Shown one piece after another: positions 41,873 to 50,584 of a stretch of 64,000 bases of DNA. Within the stretch, counting starts at the first letter, position 1; every line of letters starts with the position of its first letter. A program made the position numbers and the translations under genes. Where the stretch lies: contig NZ_AUEP01000003.1 of NCBI RefSeq assembly GCF_000426045.1, positions 124,001-188,000 on the forward strand. The letters are read 5' to 3'. The DNA is from Marmoricola sp. URHB0036. GTDB lineage: Bacteria; Actinomycetota; Actinomycetes; Propionibacteriales; Nocardioidaceae. A model generated the notes under the pieces. It ran no database searches and was not told where the DNA came from. It saw only the letters and a list, made by a program, of their open reading frames with translations.

Positions 41873-42739
41873 TCAGTGGGCGCGCGCCGGCGACGGTGCC
41901 GGTGCGACAGGGGCGGTCGGCCGTGGTGTCCGGGTGCGCAGCAGGAAGATCGTCATCGTGGGGACCAGGTAGAGCAGCCAGGCGATCGCCTGGAGCCAGG
42001 TGGTGTTGGGCGTGAAGTTCACGGTGCCCTTGAGCAAGGTGCCGTACCAGGAGGACGCGGGGACCTGGTTGCTGACGTCGAAGGCCAGGTTGTAGAGGCC
42101 GGGCAGGATGCCTGCCTCCTGGAGGTCGTGCACGCCGTACGACAGCACGCCGGCCGCGACGACGATCAGGATGACGCCGGTGTAGCGGAAGAACTTGGCG
42201 AGGTTGATCTTCAGCACGCCCTTGTAGAAGAAGTAGCCCATGACGACCGCGGTCAGGATGCCGAGCGTGCCCCCGACGAGGCCTGCCGACTCCGAGTCAC
42301 CGGTGGCCTGCGCCGCGGACCAGAGGAACAGCGCGGTCTCGAGTCCTTCGCGCCCGACGGCGAGGAAGGCCACCACGACGAGACTGGCGCGGCCCCCCTC
42401 GGCGGCGGTGTCGATCTTCCCGCGCAGCTCACCGGAGAGTCCGCGAGCATGACGGGCCATCCAGAAGACCATCCAGGTGACGAAGCCGACCGCGATGATC
42501 GAGAGCGTGCCGCCGAGGCCCTCCTGGGCCTGGAAGGTGAGGCTCTGCGGGCCGAAGGTGAGCAGGGCGCCGAAGGCGAGCGAGAGCACCACGGCCGCCG
42601 CGACGCCACCCCAGATGCGGGGGAGCAGGTGTCGACGATCGGTCTTCACGAGGTAGGCGATCAGGATGACGACCACGAGACTCGCCTCGAGCCCCTCGCG
42701 GAGCCCGATCAGGTAGTTCCCGAGTGGGAATGCGGTCAT
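41873..42739 (-). CDS. efeU: Iron permease EfeU (FTR1 family)
   Basis: A 288-residue protein with seven membrane helices and two REGLE motifs (LREGLEASLVVVIL near residue 12 and GREGLETALFLWSA near residue 125), the iron-binding signature of FTR1 permeases. It is the first gene of efeU-efeO-efeB. Two IdeR-like boxes lie directly before it, so iron sufficiency should shut the operon off through the IdeR encoded in this window. Confidence 0.95.
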   Translation of the reverse strand: MTAFPLGNYLIGLREGLEASLVVVILIAYLVKTDRRHLLPRIWGGVAAAVVLSLAFGALLTFGPQSLTFQAQEGLGGTLSIIAVGFVTWMVFWMARHARGLSGELRGKIDTAAEGGRASLVVVAFLAVGREGLETALFLWSAAQATGDSESAGLVGGTLGILTAVVMGYFFYKGVLKINLAKFFRYTGVILIVVAAGVLSYGVHDLQEAGILPGLYNLAFDVSNQVPASSWYGTLLKGTVNFTPNTTWLQAIAWLLYLVPTMTIFLLRTRTPRPTAPVAPAPSPARAH

Positions 42740-42754
42740 CGTCGTCTCCGGAGT

Positions 42755-42788
42755 GAAGTAAGGCTTACCTACGTAAGGTAAACCTCAC
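42755..42788 (-). promoter_or_regulatory. Tandem IdeR/DtxR-like operators before efeU
   Basis: On the minus strand the region reads TGAGGTTTACCTTAC then GTAGGTAAGCCTTACTTCAC. Each half resembles the IdeR consensus TTAGGTTAGCCTAACCTAA, though neither is perfect. The pair lies 16-49 bases upstream of the efeU ATG, over the likely promoter. Confidence 0.78.
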
Positions 42789-42853
42789 TCGATCCGGCCG
42801 ACAAGGGGGGTCCAGGTCACAGACGGGCGTCGGGCAGCCGCTGAGAGTGGAGA

Positions 42854-42939
42854 GGTTTCCCCGGGCGCCCGGGGAAACCGGAGGCGGGCGGGCAATACTT
42901 CGGCCGACAGCCCCCAGTTTCGCCCGCCAGCCCTGTCCG
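42854..42939 (+). repeat. Palindromic intergenic repeat, copy 2
   Basis: It begins with a 26-base perfect palindrome (half: GGTTTCCCCGGGC), then a degraded central part that keeps ATACTTCGGCC, then CCCAGTTTCGCCCGCCAGCC and CTGTCCG. It has the same orientation and length as copy 1. Confidence 0.85.
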
Positions 42940-42944
42940 CTTTG

Positions 42945-43090
42945 CGCCGGCACGCATCGCCGGGGCCACTTGCTGGAACTCGCAGTCGTCGGTGTCCGTG
43001 GGTTCCCCCAGGAGCCGGGGATGTCGTCGCGTACGCCGTGTACTCGATGGTCTTCCAGCCCTGAGGAGTGGACGGCTCGGCGACCACCTC
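42945..43090 (-). pseudogene. Possible frameshifted N-terminal gene remnant
   Basis: On the minus strand, plausible protein text appears in pieces in three frames: VVAEPSTPQGWKTIEY, then DDIPGSWGNP, then TDTDDCEFQQVAPA, in that order, and stops at repeat copy 2. This could be the start of a secreted actinobacterial protein broken by small indels and truncated next to the repeat. The family is not identified and the reading is tentative. Confidence 0.3.
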
Positions 43091-43117
43091 GGCGTGGGAG
43101 TGGCACGCCGCCGCGCC

Positions 43118-43759
43118 TCAGCCGGCGACGACCCCGACGACGAGGTTGACCACGGTGGCCAGCACGGCGACACCGAAGACGTAGGACAGCAGGCAGTGCC
43201 GCAGGGCCACCGATCGGATGGTGCTCGCGGTCACGGCCGTGTCGGAGACCTGGTAGGTCATGCCGAGGTTGTAGCTGAAGTAGAAGAAGTCACGGAAGGC
43301 GGGTCGGTAGCCGTCCTCGTTGAAGTCGATGCCCCCCTCGGTGCCGTCGGCGTAGTAGTGGAACGCGTAGCGGGCGGCGTACATCAGGTGCAGGGCCGCC
43401 CACGACATGAAGACACCGATCACGCTCACCGCTGCCGGTGCGCGTCCCGCGTGGGCACCGCCGGCGAGGAGCAGGCCGACGATGCCGCCGAGACCCAGCA
43501 GTGCTGCGCCCATGACGACCAGCTCGTCGAGCCGGGGGTTGAAGTCCTCGTGCGTGACGCTGGTGCGCGTGGTGTCCGCGTCCATCGCCCACAGCACCCA
43601 CCACCCCAGCACCACGAAGACCGTGCCGGAGACCGCGATCCCACTGAGCACACCCCGGTCCGGCGCGTTGGCGAGCGCAGCAGCGACGCCGCAGACCGCG
43701 CCGGCGACGACCGCCAGCACGAGCCGTGGCAGGGCGGAGACCAGCAGGCGAGGATGCAC
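43118..43759 (-). CDS. DUF1345-family membrane protein
   Basis: A 213-residue integral membrane protein with about five hydrophobic helices and the DUF1345 signatures GIDFNEDGYRPAFRDFFYFS and YNLGMTYQVSDTAVT. The function of the family is unknown. The start is an ATG divergent from the aldo/keto reductase, with 61 bases between. Confidence 0.92.
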   Translation of the reverse strand: MHPRLLVSALPRLVLAVVAGAVCGVAAALANAPDRGVLSGIAVSGTVFVVLGWWVLWAMDADTTRTSVTHEDFNPRLDELVVMGAALLGLGGIVGLLLAGGAHAGRAPAAVSVIGVFMSWAALHLMYAARYAFHYYADGTEGGIDFNEDGYRPAFRDFFYFSYNLGMTYQVSDTAVTASTIRSVALRHCLLSYVFGVAVLATVVNLVVGVVAG

Positions 43760-43820
43760 GCGTCCATCCTCGCGCCTGACGGGGTTGCCTGCCGCGTGGA
43801 CGAGGAAGAGAGTGGTCGAC

Positions 43821-44687
43821 GTGGAGAAACGAAGGCTCGGGCGGCTCGAGCACGACAGCTCGGTCCTGATCTACGGCGCGGCCGCGCTGAGCGACGTCTC
43901 GCAGGACGTGGCGGACCGGTCGGTCAAGGAGGCCCTCGACGCGGGCATCAACCACTTCGACGTGGCGAGGGACTACGGGGACGCCGAGCTGCGGCTGGGG
44001 CCGTGGATGGCGGAGATCCGCGAGCGGATCTTCCTGGCCACCAAGACCGGTGAGCGCGACCGGGACACGGCCTGGCGGCAGATCAACGAGTCGCTGGACC
44101 GGTTGCAGACAGACCGGGTCGACCTGCTGCAGCTGCACGCCGTCGGTGACCTCGACGAGCTCGATGCGGCGACCGGCACCGAGGGTGCACTCTCGGCTGC
44201 GACCAGGGCGCAGGACGAAGGCCTCGTCGGCGCGATCGGCATCACCGGCCACGGCCACCAGGCGCCGGCCACCCACCTCGAGGCCCTGCGTCGCCATCCG
44301 TTCGCCACCGTCCTCACGCCGCTCAACCCGGTCCTGTGGCGCGACGAGTCGTACCGTGCCGACTACCAGGCCCTGGTGGAGGAGGTACGCCGTCAGGACG
44401 CCGGCCTGATGACGATCAAGACCGTGTCACGCCGCAACTGGCCGGACGACACGGGGCACACGCACGCCACCTGGTACGAGCCGTACGCCGACCAGGACCG
44501 CATCACCGCCGCTGTCTCGTGGGTGCTGTCCCACCCGGAGGTGACCGGCATCCCCACCGCCGGAGACGTCGGGCTGCTGGGCATGCTGGTTCACGCGGAG
44601 CAGAACCGGATCTCGCCCAGCGAGGCAGAGGAGCAGCTCACCAGCGACGGTGAGTACTCCTCACCCTTCCTCTCCATGCCCTTCTGA
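43821..44687 (+). CDS. Aldo/keto reductase family protein
   Basis: A 288-residue protein starting at GTG (VEKRRLGRLEHDSS) behind GGAAGAG. It has the TIM-barrel AKR pattern: ALDAGINHFDVARDYGDAEL with catalytic Asp and Tyr, LATKTGERDRDTAW with Lys, and the His region LLQLHAVGDLDEL. NADPH-dependent carbonyl reduction is expected, but the C-terminal third resembles the non-enzymatic-looking bacterial AKRs that lack part of the cofactor loop, so the substrate is unknown. Its last bases overlap the converging membrane-protein gene by 27. Confidence 0.88.
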   Translation: MEKRRLGRLEHDSSVLIYGAAALSDVSQDVADRSVKEALDAGINHFDVARDYGDAELRLGPWMAEIRERIFLATKTGERDRDTAWRQINESLDRLQTDRVDLLQLHAVGDLDELDAATGTEGALSAATRAQDEGLVGAIGITGHGHQAPATHLEALRRHPFATVLTPLNPVLWRDESYRADYQALVEEVRRQDAGLMTIKTVSRRNWPDDTGHTHATWYEPYADQDRITAAVSWVLSHPEVTGIPTAGDVGLLGMLVHAEQNRISPSEAEEQLTSDGEYSSPFLSMPF

Positions 44688-45107
44688 GGGAGCCGGACCC
44701 AACGATCGGTCGCGGACCACCCGGACGGCGTACAGGACCAGTGCCACCGCTGCCGTGAGGCCGAGCAGGAGGGCCAGGCTGCCGGCGTAGTCGCGCTGCA
44801 GGATGGCCTTGGCGAGGGGTTGGGTGTCACGACGGTTGATGAGCGGCAGCGCGATCACCGTGATCATGGCCGCGACGATGAGGGCTCCCTGGAGATAGCG
44901 CCGAGCCCGCTCAGGCACCCGGGTCAGGGTGATGCCCACGCCCACGGTGAGAGGAGCGATGACGGCGTCGTGCAGCATCACCGCGACCACCAGCCAGACG
45001 GCGAGCGTGACGAGATCGCCCGACGCGAGCTCGGTGACGAGGCGGAAGGCACCGAGGGCCAGGAGCAGGGCCCCGGCCACCACCAGACCGATCCGGTAGG
45101 GGCGCAT
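44661..45107 (-). CDS. Small membrane protein coupled to a molybdopterin oxidoreductase
   Basis: A 148-residue protein with four hydrophobic segments (about residues 7-25, 32-52, 75-92 and 110-130). The start at MRPYRIG overlaps the upstream stop by one base (TGATG). No family is recognised. It is translated after the molybdopterin protein, so it may be part of the same membrane complex. Confidence 0.75.
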   Translation of the reverse strand: MRPYRIGLVVAGALLLALGAFRLVTELASGDLVTLAVWLVVAVMLHDAVIAPLTVGVGITLTRVPERARRYLQGALIVAAMITVIALPLINRRDTQPLAKAILQRDYAGSLALLLGLTAAVALVLYAVRVVRDRSLGPAPSEGHGEEG

Positions 45108-46291
45108 CAGGTCACCTCCACTCGCATCAGCCACTTGGTGTTCAGGACCCCGGCACGGTTGGGCGCGATCAGGCGGAGGGGGTAGCCGTGGTCGACGTCG
45201 AGGCGCTCCCCGTTGAGATGGGTGGCCAGCAGCGCGGTGCCCACCTGCGGACCATCGACGGTGCTGTGGTTGTAGGCGCCGCGCTCCTGCATCGAGACGA
45301 CGCGTACCCGCGAGGACTCCTCACCACCGGCTCGGCGTACGACGTCGATGAGCGGGACGCCCACCCAGTCCGCACCGACGCTCCATCCCTCGACGCAGCT
45401 GATCGGGTAACGACGCGCGTGCTTCGCCATCGACTCGAGCTCCGCCAGGGTCAACCGGAACGGCTTCGGACCGGTGACCTCGAGGGTCCAGTCGGGCGAC
45501 CGGGCGAGGTCGAGGACGCGTGCCTGTGCCGCCGTCTTGTTGACCGGCACGCCCATCGGCCCCTTGGAGGCCTGCCTGGTGGCCAGCAGTCCCACCCGGG
45601 ACAACGGCGTCACGGTCTGCCCGATCGTGGTGGCGGCCACGGCTCCGATGCCGGCGGCCACGGCGACGAACAGTCCGCGCCTGTCGAGAGCAGGCATCGG
45701 CTCCAGCGGTACGACGCCGGCGTTGCTGTGCGCCTTCGGGTTCTCGCTCCACGGGATCTCCGTGAGCACGTCAGCCTCGGACAGGCGTGCCTGCAGTCCG
45801 TACTTGATGTCGGGGAGCTTCACGCCGACGTGGATCAGCACCGAGCCGATCACGACGTACGCCAGGTAGCGGTGGGTGGAGGGGAACGACCACGGCCACG
45901 GGTACCAGTCCAGGGTGTTGAGGAACCCGGTGGTCAGCTGCACCAGGGCCGAGGCCACCAGCACGAACACCGACAGCCGCTCGACCGCGTGCTTGACCGA
46001 TCGCACGGCCGGCCAGCGAAAGAGGTTGGGGTAGACCGACCACAGCTTGACCAGGAGCAGGGGGATGCAGGCGACCCCGGTCGCCACGTGCAGGCCCTGG
46101 GTGAACCGGTAGAGCTGCCTGGGGCTCGCCGGCTCGGGCAACCAGGTCCACGGCTGGTACTGGTAGTGGCTCAGCATCCCGGTCACGAAGCAGATGGCGA
46201 AGCCGATGCCGAGCACTCGTCCGAGCCGGGCAGTGACGGCGGTCGAGCGCAGGGGACTCGAGAAGTGGGGCCACCACGACGGCCGCGTCAT
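45107..46291 (-). CDS. Membrane-anchored sulfite-oxidase-type molybdopterin oxidoreductase
   Basis: A 394-residue protein starting at MTRPSWWPHF. The first half has about five membrane helices with His residues arranged as in cytochrome b-type domains (RFTQGLHVATGVACIP, PSTHRYLAYVVIGSVLIHVG). After a further helix, the C-terminal half is a sulfite-oxidase-like molybdopterin domain with the Mo-ligand Cys in RRYPISCVEGWS, and YPLRLIAPNRAG. The cytochrome and molybdenum domains on one chain suggest electron transfer between quinol and an exported active site. The substrate is unknown. Confidence 0.88.
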   Translation of the reverse strand: MTRPSWWPHFSSPLRSTAVTARLGRVLGIGFAICFVTGMLSHYQYQPWTWLPEPASPRQLYRFTQGLHVATGVACIPLLLVKLWSVYPNLFRWPAVRSVKHAVERLSVFVLVASALVQLTTGFLNTLDWYPWPWSFPSTHRYLAYVVIGSVLIHVGVKLPDIKYGLQARLSEADVLTEIPWSENPKAHSNAGVVPLEPMPALDRRGLFVAVAAGIGAVAATTIGQTVTPLSRVGLLATRQASKGPMGVPVNKTAAQARVLDLARSPDWTLEVTGPKPFRLTLAELESMAKHARRYPISCVEGWSVGADWVGVPLIDVVRRAGGEESSRVRVVSMQERGAYNHSTVDGPQVGTALLATHLNGERLDVDHGYPLRLIAPNRAGVLNTKWLMRVEVT

Positions 46292-46563
46292 CGCAGCACA
46301 CCGCGGCGCCCCTGGGGCGACGTCGACAGCGCGAGGGTGGCGGGCACGTTCATCTCCTGGTCGGGACACCCGCCACGAGGGTGGTCTCGTGGCCATGTCA
46401 CCGCATCGCCCCTCAGCCTGCCTCAGCGAGTGGCCCGCGTCGCGGGTCTCACCCCGGATCCAGCGATGCGTAAGAGAACGGTAAGGCGGGTGCGACGAGC
46501 CCGAGGACGATCGCCACCCTGCCCGTAGGCTCGAGATCCGCGCCCGCTCGGGAAAGGACCCGC

Positions 46564-48660
46564 GTGACCTCTCTGTCCCACTGGGTGCTGCGGCACAGGG
46601 GGCTGGTCGCCCTGGTGTGGATCGCGATCGCGGTCGCCGGCGGAGTCAACGCCACCCGCACCGTGGACCGGCTCACCTACGAGTTCGCCCTGCCCGGGCA
46701 GCCGGCCTACGAGACCAACCAGCTCATCGCCGACCGCTTCGGTGGCGGTGGTGACAACGACCCGCTCCTCCTCGTGACGCGCGGACCGGACGCGCAGGAG
46801 AGCGCCGCCCAGGTGGCGGAGCAGGTCGGACGCGCGGTGCCGGGCACGAGGACGGTGACCTCCGCCGACCCGGGTGGGAAGGACCTGACCGTGCGCGACG
46901 GAACGCTGTCAGTGGTGGTGGTGTACCCGCCGGCAGCCTCGGGACCCGATCCGTACGTCGCCGCCCAGCCACGGATCGAGGCGGTCGCAGCCAAGGCTCG
47001 CGCCTCGGGCGACGACGTCGAGCTGACCGGGTTCACACTCCTGTCCGAAGGAGGGGGCGGTGACCGTTCGATCCTGGTCGAGGTGCTCCTGGGAGGACTG
47101 GGTGCGTTGATCGTCCTCGTCCTCGTCTTCGGATCGCTGCTCGCCGCCATCCCGCTGGTCGTGGCGGCAGTCTCCATCCTGGGCACCTATCTCGCGCTGC
47201 TCGGGCTGACCACCGTGACCGACGTCATCTTCGTGGTCCAGTACCTCGTGGCCTTGATCGGCCTCGGTGTGGCCATCGACTACTCCCTGCTGCTGGTGAC
47301 GCGATGGCGCGAGGAACGGGCGGGCGGTCTCCTGGGCGACGAGGCCGTGCACCGGGCCATGGCCACGGCTGGTCGGAGCGTGCTGTTCAGCGGCGTCACC
47401 GTGGCGGTCTCGCTGGCGGCACTGATCCTCGTGCCGCTGCCCTTCCTGCGCAGCATCGGGCTCGGCGGGCTGCTGATCCCGCTGTTCAGCGTCGCCACCA
47501 CGCTGACCCTGGTGCCCGTGGTGCTCAGCGTCCTGGGCCCGAGACTCATGTGGCCGCGCCGCAACAGTCCTCCTGCTCGCAACCGGTTCTGGACCTGGGT
47601 GGCGCAGACGGTGCTCGCGCACCGCTGGTTGACCATCGTCGCCTCGACGATCGTACTGCTGGCCCTGGCCGCCCCGGTGCTCGGACTGCGGCTGGGGTCG
47701 CCGCAGCTGTCCGGTCTCGAGACGGACGCGAAGGCGTCGCGGGTCATCTCGCAGGCGGTCGCCAGCGGCGTACCCGGCGGCGTCCTACGCCCGGTCGAGG
47801 TCCTCGTCCCGGCCGACGCGGCCGACGCGGCCGCCACCGAGCTCCGTGGGACCGAGGGCGTCGGAGCGGTCGTCAGTCCGCCCGATGACGCGTGGCGTGC
47901 CGAGGGCGACCAGCTGCTGCAGGTTTACCTGGCCTCGGACCCGGCAAGCGATGCCGGCGGCTCGGCCCTGGACCGGATCCGCTCCACCCGTGCGGGTCGG
48001 GTCGGAGGCAGCCCGGCGCAGGACGCCGACTTCGTCTCGGCCGTCTACGGCAACGTCATCTGGGTGATCCTCGGCGTGGTCGCGATCACCTTCCTCCTGC
48101 TCGCGCGTGCCTTGCGATCGTTGTGGCTGCCGATCAAGGCGTTGGTGCTCAACGTGCTCTCCATCGCGGCGGCGTACGGCGTGACGGTGCTGGTCTGGCA
48201 GCACGGCTACGGCTCGGAGCTGCTGTTCGGGCAGTCGGCGTCGGGCGTGATCACGATCTGGGTGCCGATCGCCGCCTTCGCGTTCCTGTTCGGCTTGTCC
48301 ATGGACTACGAGGTCTTCATCCTGTCCCGGATGCGCGAGTCCTACGACGAGCACGGCGAGACCGACCGCGCTGTCGTGGACGGCATCTCGCACACCGGGC
48401 GGCTGGTCACCTCCGCTGCCCTGATCCTGTTCCTGGCCTTCGTGGCACTGTCGACGGTGCCCTCGGTCGAGGTGAAGATCCTGGCCACGACGCTCGCCCT
48501 GGGCATCGTCATCGACGCCGTCATCGTCCGTGGCCTGCTGGCCCCGGCCCTCGTGGCGGTCCTCGGCCCGCTGAACTGGACCATGCCGGCTCCGCTGGGT
48601 CGGCTGCTGCGGGTCGATCCCGACCCGCGCCGGCGTCCAGGCGGCGGTCGATCGCTCTAG
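46564..48660 (+). CDS. MMPL-family transporter
   Basis: A 698-residue RND-like protein with the repeat layout of MMPL: helix 1, a periplasmic domain, five helices (AAIPLVVAAVSILGTYLALL, VALIGLGVAIDYSLLLVTRW), then the same again (FLFGLSMDYEVFILSRMRE). The two IDYS/MDYE motifs carry the proton-relay Asp residues. MMPL proteins export lipids or small molecules. The GTG start follows GAAAGGA. The stop overlaps the converging DUF2235 gene by four bases. Confidence 0.92.
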   Translation: MTSLSHWVLRHRGLVALVWIAIAVAGGVNATRTVDRLTYEFALPGQPAYETNQLIADRFGGGGDNDPLLLVTRGPDAQESAAQVAEQVGRAVPGTRTVTSADPGGKDLTVRDGTLSVVVVYPPAASGPDPYVAAQPRIEAVAAKARASGDDVELTGFTLLSEGGGGDRSILVEVLLGGLGALIVLVLVFGSLLAAIPLVVAAVSILGTYLALLGLTTVTDVIFVVQYLVALIGLGVAIDYSLLLVTRWREERAGGLLGDEAVHRAMATAGRSVLFSGVTVAVSLAALILVPLPFLRSIGLGGLLIPLFSVATTLTLVPVVLSVLGPRLMWPRRNSPPARNRFWTWVAQTVLAHRWLTIVASTIVLLALAAPVLGLRLGSPQLSGLETDAKASRVISQAVASGVPGGVLRPVEVLVPADAADAAATELRGTEGVGAVVSPPDDAWRAEGDQLLQVYLASDPASDAGGSALDRIRSTRAGRVGGSPAQDADFVSAVYGNVIWVILGVVAITFLLLARALRSLWLPIKALVLNVLSIAAAYGVTVLVWQHGYGSELLFGQSASGVITIWVPIAAFAFLFGLSMDYEVFILSRMRESYDEHGETDRAVVDGISHTGRLVTSAALILFLAFVALSTVPSVEVKILATTLALGIVIDAVIVRGLLAPALVAVLGPLNWTMPAPLGRLLRVDPDPRRRPGGGRSL

Positions 48661-49835
48661 CCGGCTGCCGCCGCACGAGCGGGCGGACTGCCGAGGTCGG
48701 TCAGGTCGAGCCCGGCTTCGGGAAGGCGGTCGACGTGCTCGATGATCCCCTCGAACCCGTTCGTCTGGTTCGCGAACTCCACCAGGTTGGCAGGCGCGTA
48801 GCCGCCCTCCTGGTAGTGGCTGACCGCCGAGGACGCCACGCGCACCGACAGCGCGTGGTCGTTGGTGAGCAGCCGCAGCCCGTGGCTGAACTCGCTGTCC
48901 TCGTGCTGCCACGGGAGGTGCTGCTTGGCCTCGAGGAGCTCGTTGTCGATCTTGTACATCAGGCTGAGCGGGTTGTGACAGACGGGATCGGACCCGCTGT
49001 CGGCGTACCTGCCCAGCAGGTCCACGTCGAAGACCAGGCCCTCGGCGTGCGCCTGGCGTGCCATCCACAGCAGCGAGGTGTCCGACAGCCCGGTCTGCGC
49101 ATAGCCCCCGCCGACGTCGGAGTGAGCACCCTCGAACCACACCTGCTTGACCCGCGGGTCCTCGGTCGGGGCACCCGCAGGCTCGGCGGGTGCCTCCCAG
49201 AAGGTCGGTGCGAACTTCAACCTGGTCTCGTCGATCGCCAGTGCCTGCCGGGCGCACAGCACCTGGTTGCTCAGCTGGACGTTGTGGAAGCGCGGCGCCT
49301 CCTTCTCGAAGCCCGGCACCCCGAGCGCGCCCACGGTGTCGAAGACGCCGAGATAGGTCACCTTCGCGGCGTGGCAGTGGTCGTGCTTGAACTCGTCCAC
49401 GCTCTCTCCGAGGGCCCCGCCCTTCACCTTCTTGCCCTGATAGAGGTTCACCGCCTCGGGAAGTCGCTCCTCGACGAGGGCGACCTTGGTGAGCAGCCCG
49501 ACGGTCGCCAGCATCCCCGCCACCGAGCGTGCGGTGTAGGCCCCGCGACTGAAGCCGAAGATGAAGATCTCGTCGTCAGGTTCGTAGTTCTGGGCCAGGA
49601 ACCGGTAGCAGGCGACCACGTTGTGGAACAGCCCGAAACCGAAGGCGCCGCCGAGGATCCGGTCGGCCTCGTAGCTGCCGGCGCCGACCCCGCTGACGTA
49701 GTACACCAGCTGGTAGTCGCCCCCGGTCACGGACGGATCGCTCTGGACGGTGCGCGCGATCTTCTCGACGTTGGTGACGTGTTCGCTGTCCGGCTTGTTC
49801 CACGTCCCGTCACAGCACACGACCAGTCGCTTCAT
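48657..49835 (-). CDS. DUF2235-family alpha/beta-hydrolase-like protein
   Basis: A 392-residue protein starting at MKRLVVCCDGTWN, the DUF2235 opening. It continues with VYYVSGVGAG, FGFSRGAYTARSVAGMLATV (nucleophile elbow GxSxG) and VWFEGAHSDVGGGYAQTGLS. The family includes type VI secretion phospholipases (Tle1-like) as well as many proteins of unknown role; no secretion genes are nearby here, so a lipase or esterase function is only possible. Confidence 0.9.
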   Translation of the reverse strand: MKRLVVCCDGTWNKPDSEHVTNVEKIARTVQSDPSVTGGDYQLVYYVSGVGAGSYEADRILGGAFGFGLFHNVVACYRFLAQNYEPDDEIFIFGFSRGAYTARSVAGMLATVGLLTKVALVEERLPEAVNLYQGKKVKGGALGESVDEFKHDHCHAAKVTYLGVFDTVGALGVPGFEKEAPRFHNVQLSNQVLCARQALAIDETRLKFAPTFWEAPAEPAGAPTEDPRVKQVWFEGAHSDVGGGYAQTGLSDTSLLWMARQAHAEGLVFDVDLLGRYADSGSDPVCHNPLSLMYKIDNELLEAKQHLPWQHEDSEFSHGLRLLTNDHALSVRVASSAVSHYQEGGYAPANLVEFANQTNGFEGIIEHVDRLPEAGLDLTDLGSPPARAAAAG

Positions 49836-49869
49836 GTGGTCATGCTGGCACCGAAGAGCCCGTCGCGCA

Positions 49870-50535
49870 TCAGTCCTCGGCGGTGGGCTCCGAGCCACCT
49901 ACGCGCGCGGTCAGGTAGTAGCAGTCGACCTCCGGCGTACCTCCGTAGCCGTCAGGGAGGTACGGCGCCGGGCCCGCGATCTCCAGCGGCGTCCAGATTC
50001 CCTCGGCTGCCAGCCGGTCCACCACGGACTGGCAGTCCCGGGCATCCCACAGGTCGTCGCGTTGTGTCGTGACCAGGACTCCTCCCGGCCGGACCACCCG
50101 CGCGAACTCGCGCCACACCGCCTCGACCTCCGGCAGGTAGGTCATCACGCCGACGCAGACCAGTGCATCGACACTGTCGTCGTCGAGGGGGAGGGGCTGC
50201 TGGAGGTCCGCCTGCTCGACCGAGTCGTACGCCCCGCCCTGCCGGGCGACGTCGAGGGACGCCTGGGAGATGTCGAGCCCCAGCAGGCGCCCGGTGAATC
50301 CTCGGGCGCGCAGTGCTCGGCCGACCAGACCCGTGCCGCACCCGACGTCGAGCACCGAGCCCGCGTCGGGATGGCGGGAGACGACGGAGTCCGCCACCAC
50401 CGCAGGAGCCTGGTAGTTCCACGTCACCAGGTCGTCGTCGTAGCCCTGCGCCCACTCGTCGTACCGGTCGGCGACCTCGTCGGGATCGGTCGAGCCCTGG
50501 TGCAACCAGTCGCCAATGGGGACCTCGGGAACCAT
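49870..50535 (-). CDS. Class I SAM-dependent methyltransferase
   Basis: A 221-residue protein with the SAM-binding motif VLDVGCGTGLVGRAL, the acidic loop LGLDISQASLDVA, and DDDSVDALVCVGVMTYLPEV plus VRPGGVLVTTQRDD. This is a type-11/25 methyltransferase fold; the substrate is not evident. It begins at ATG and lies convergently between unrelated genes. Confidence 0.87.
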   Translation of the reverse strand: MVPEVPIGDWLHQGSTDPDEVADRYDEWAQGYDDDLVTWNYQAPAVVADSVVSRHPDAGSVLDVGCGTGLVGRALRARGFTGRLLGLDISQASLDVARQGGAYDSVEQADLQQPLPLDDDSVDALVCVGVMTYLPEVEAVWREFARVVRPGGVLVTTQRDDLWDARDCQSVVDRLAAEGIWTPLEIAGPAPYLPDGYGGTPEVDCYYLTARVGGSEPTAED

Positions 50536-50584
50536 CGCGCCAGCCTCTCACGCACGGGCGTCGCTGTCCGCCGGGTGCGAGTCG

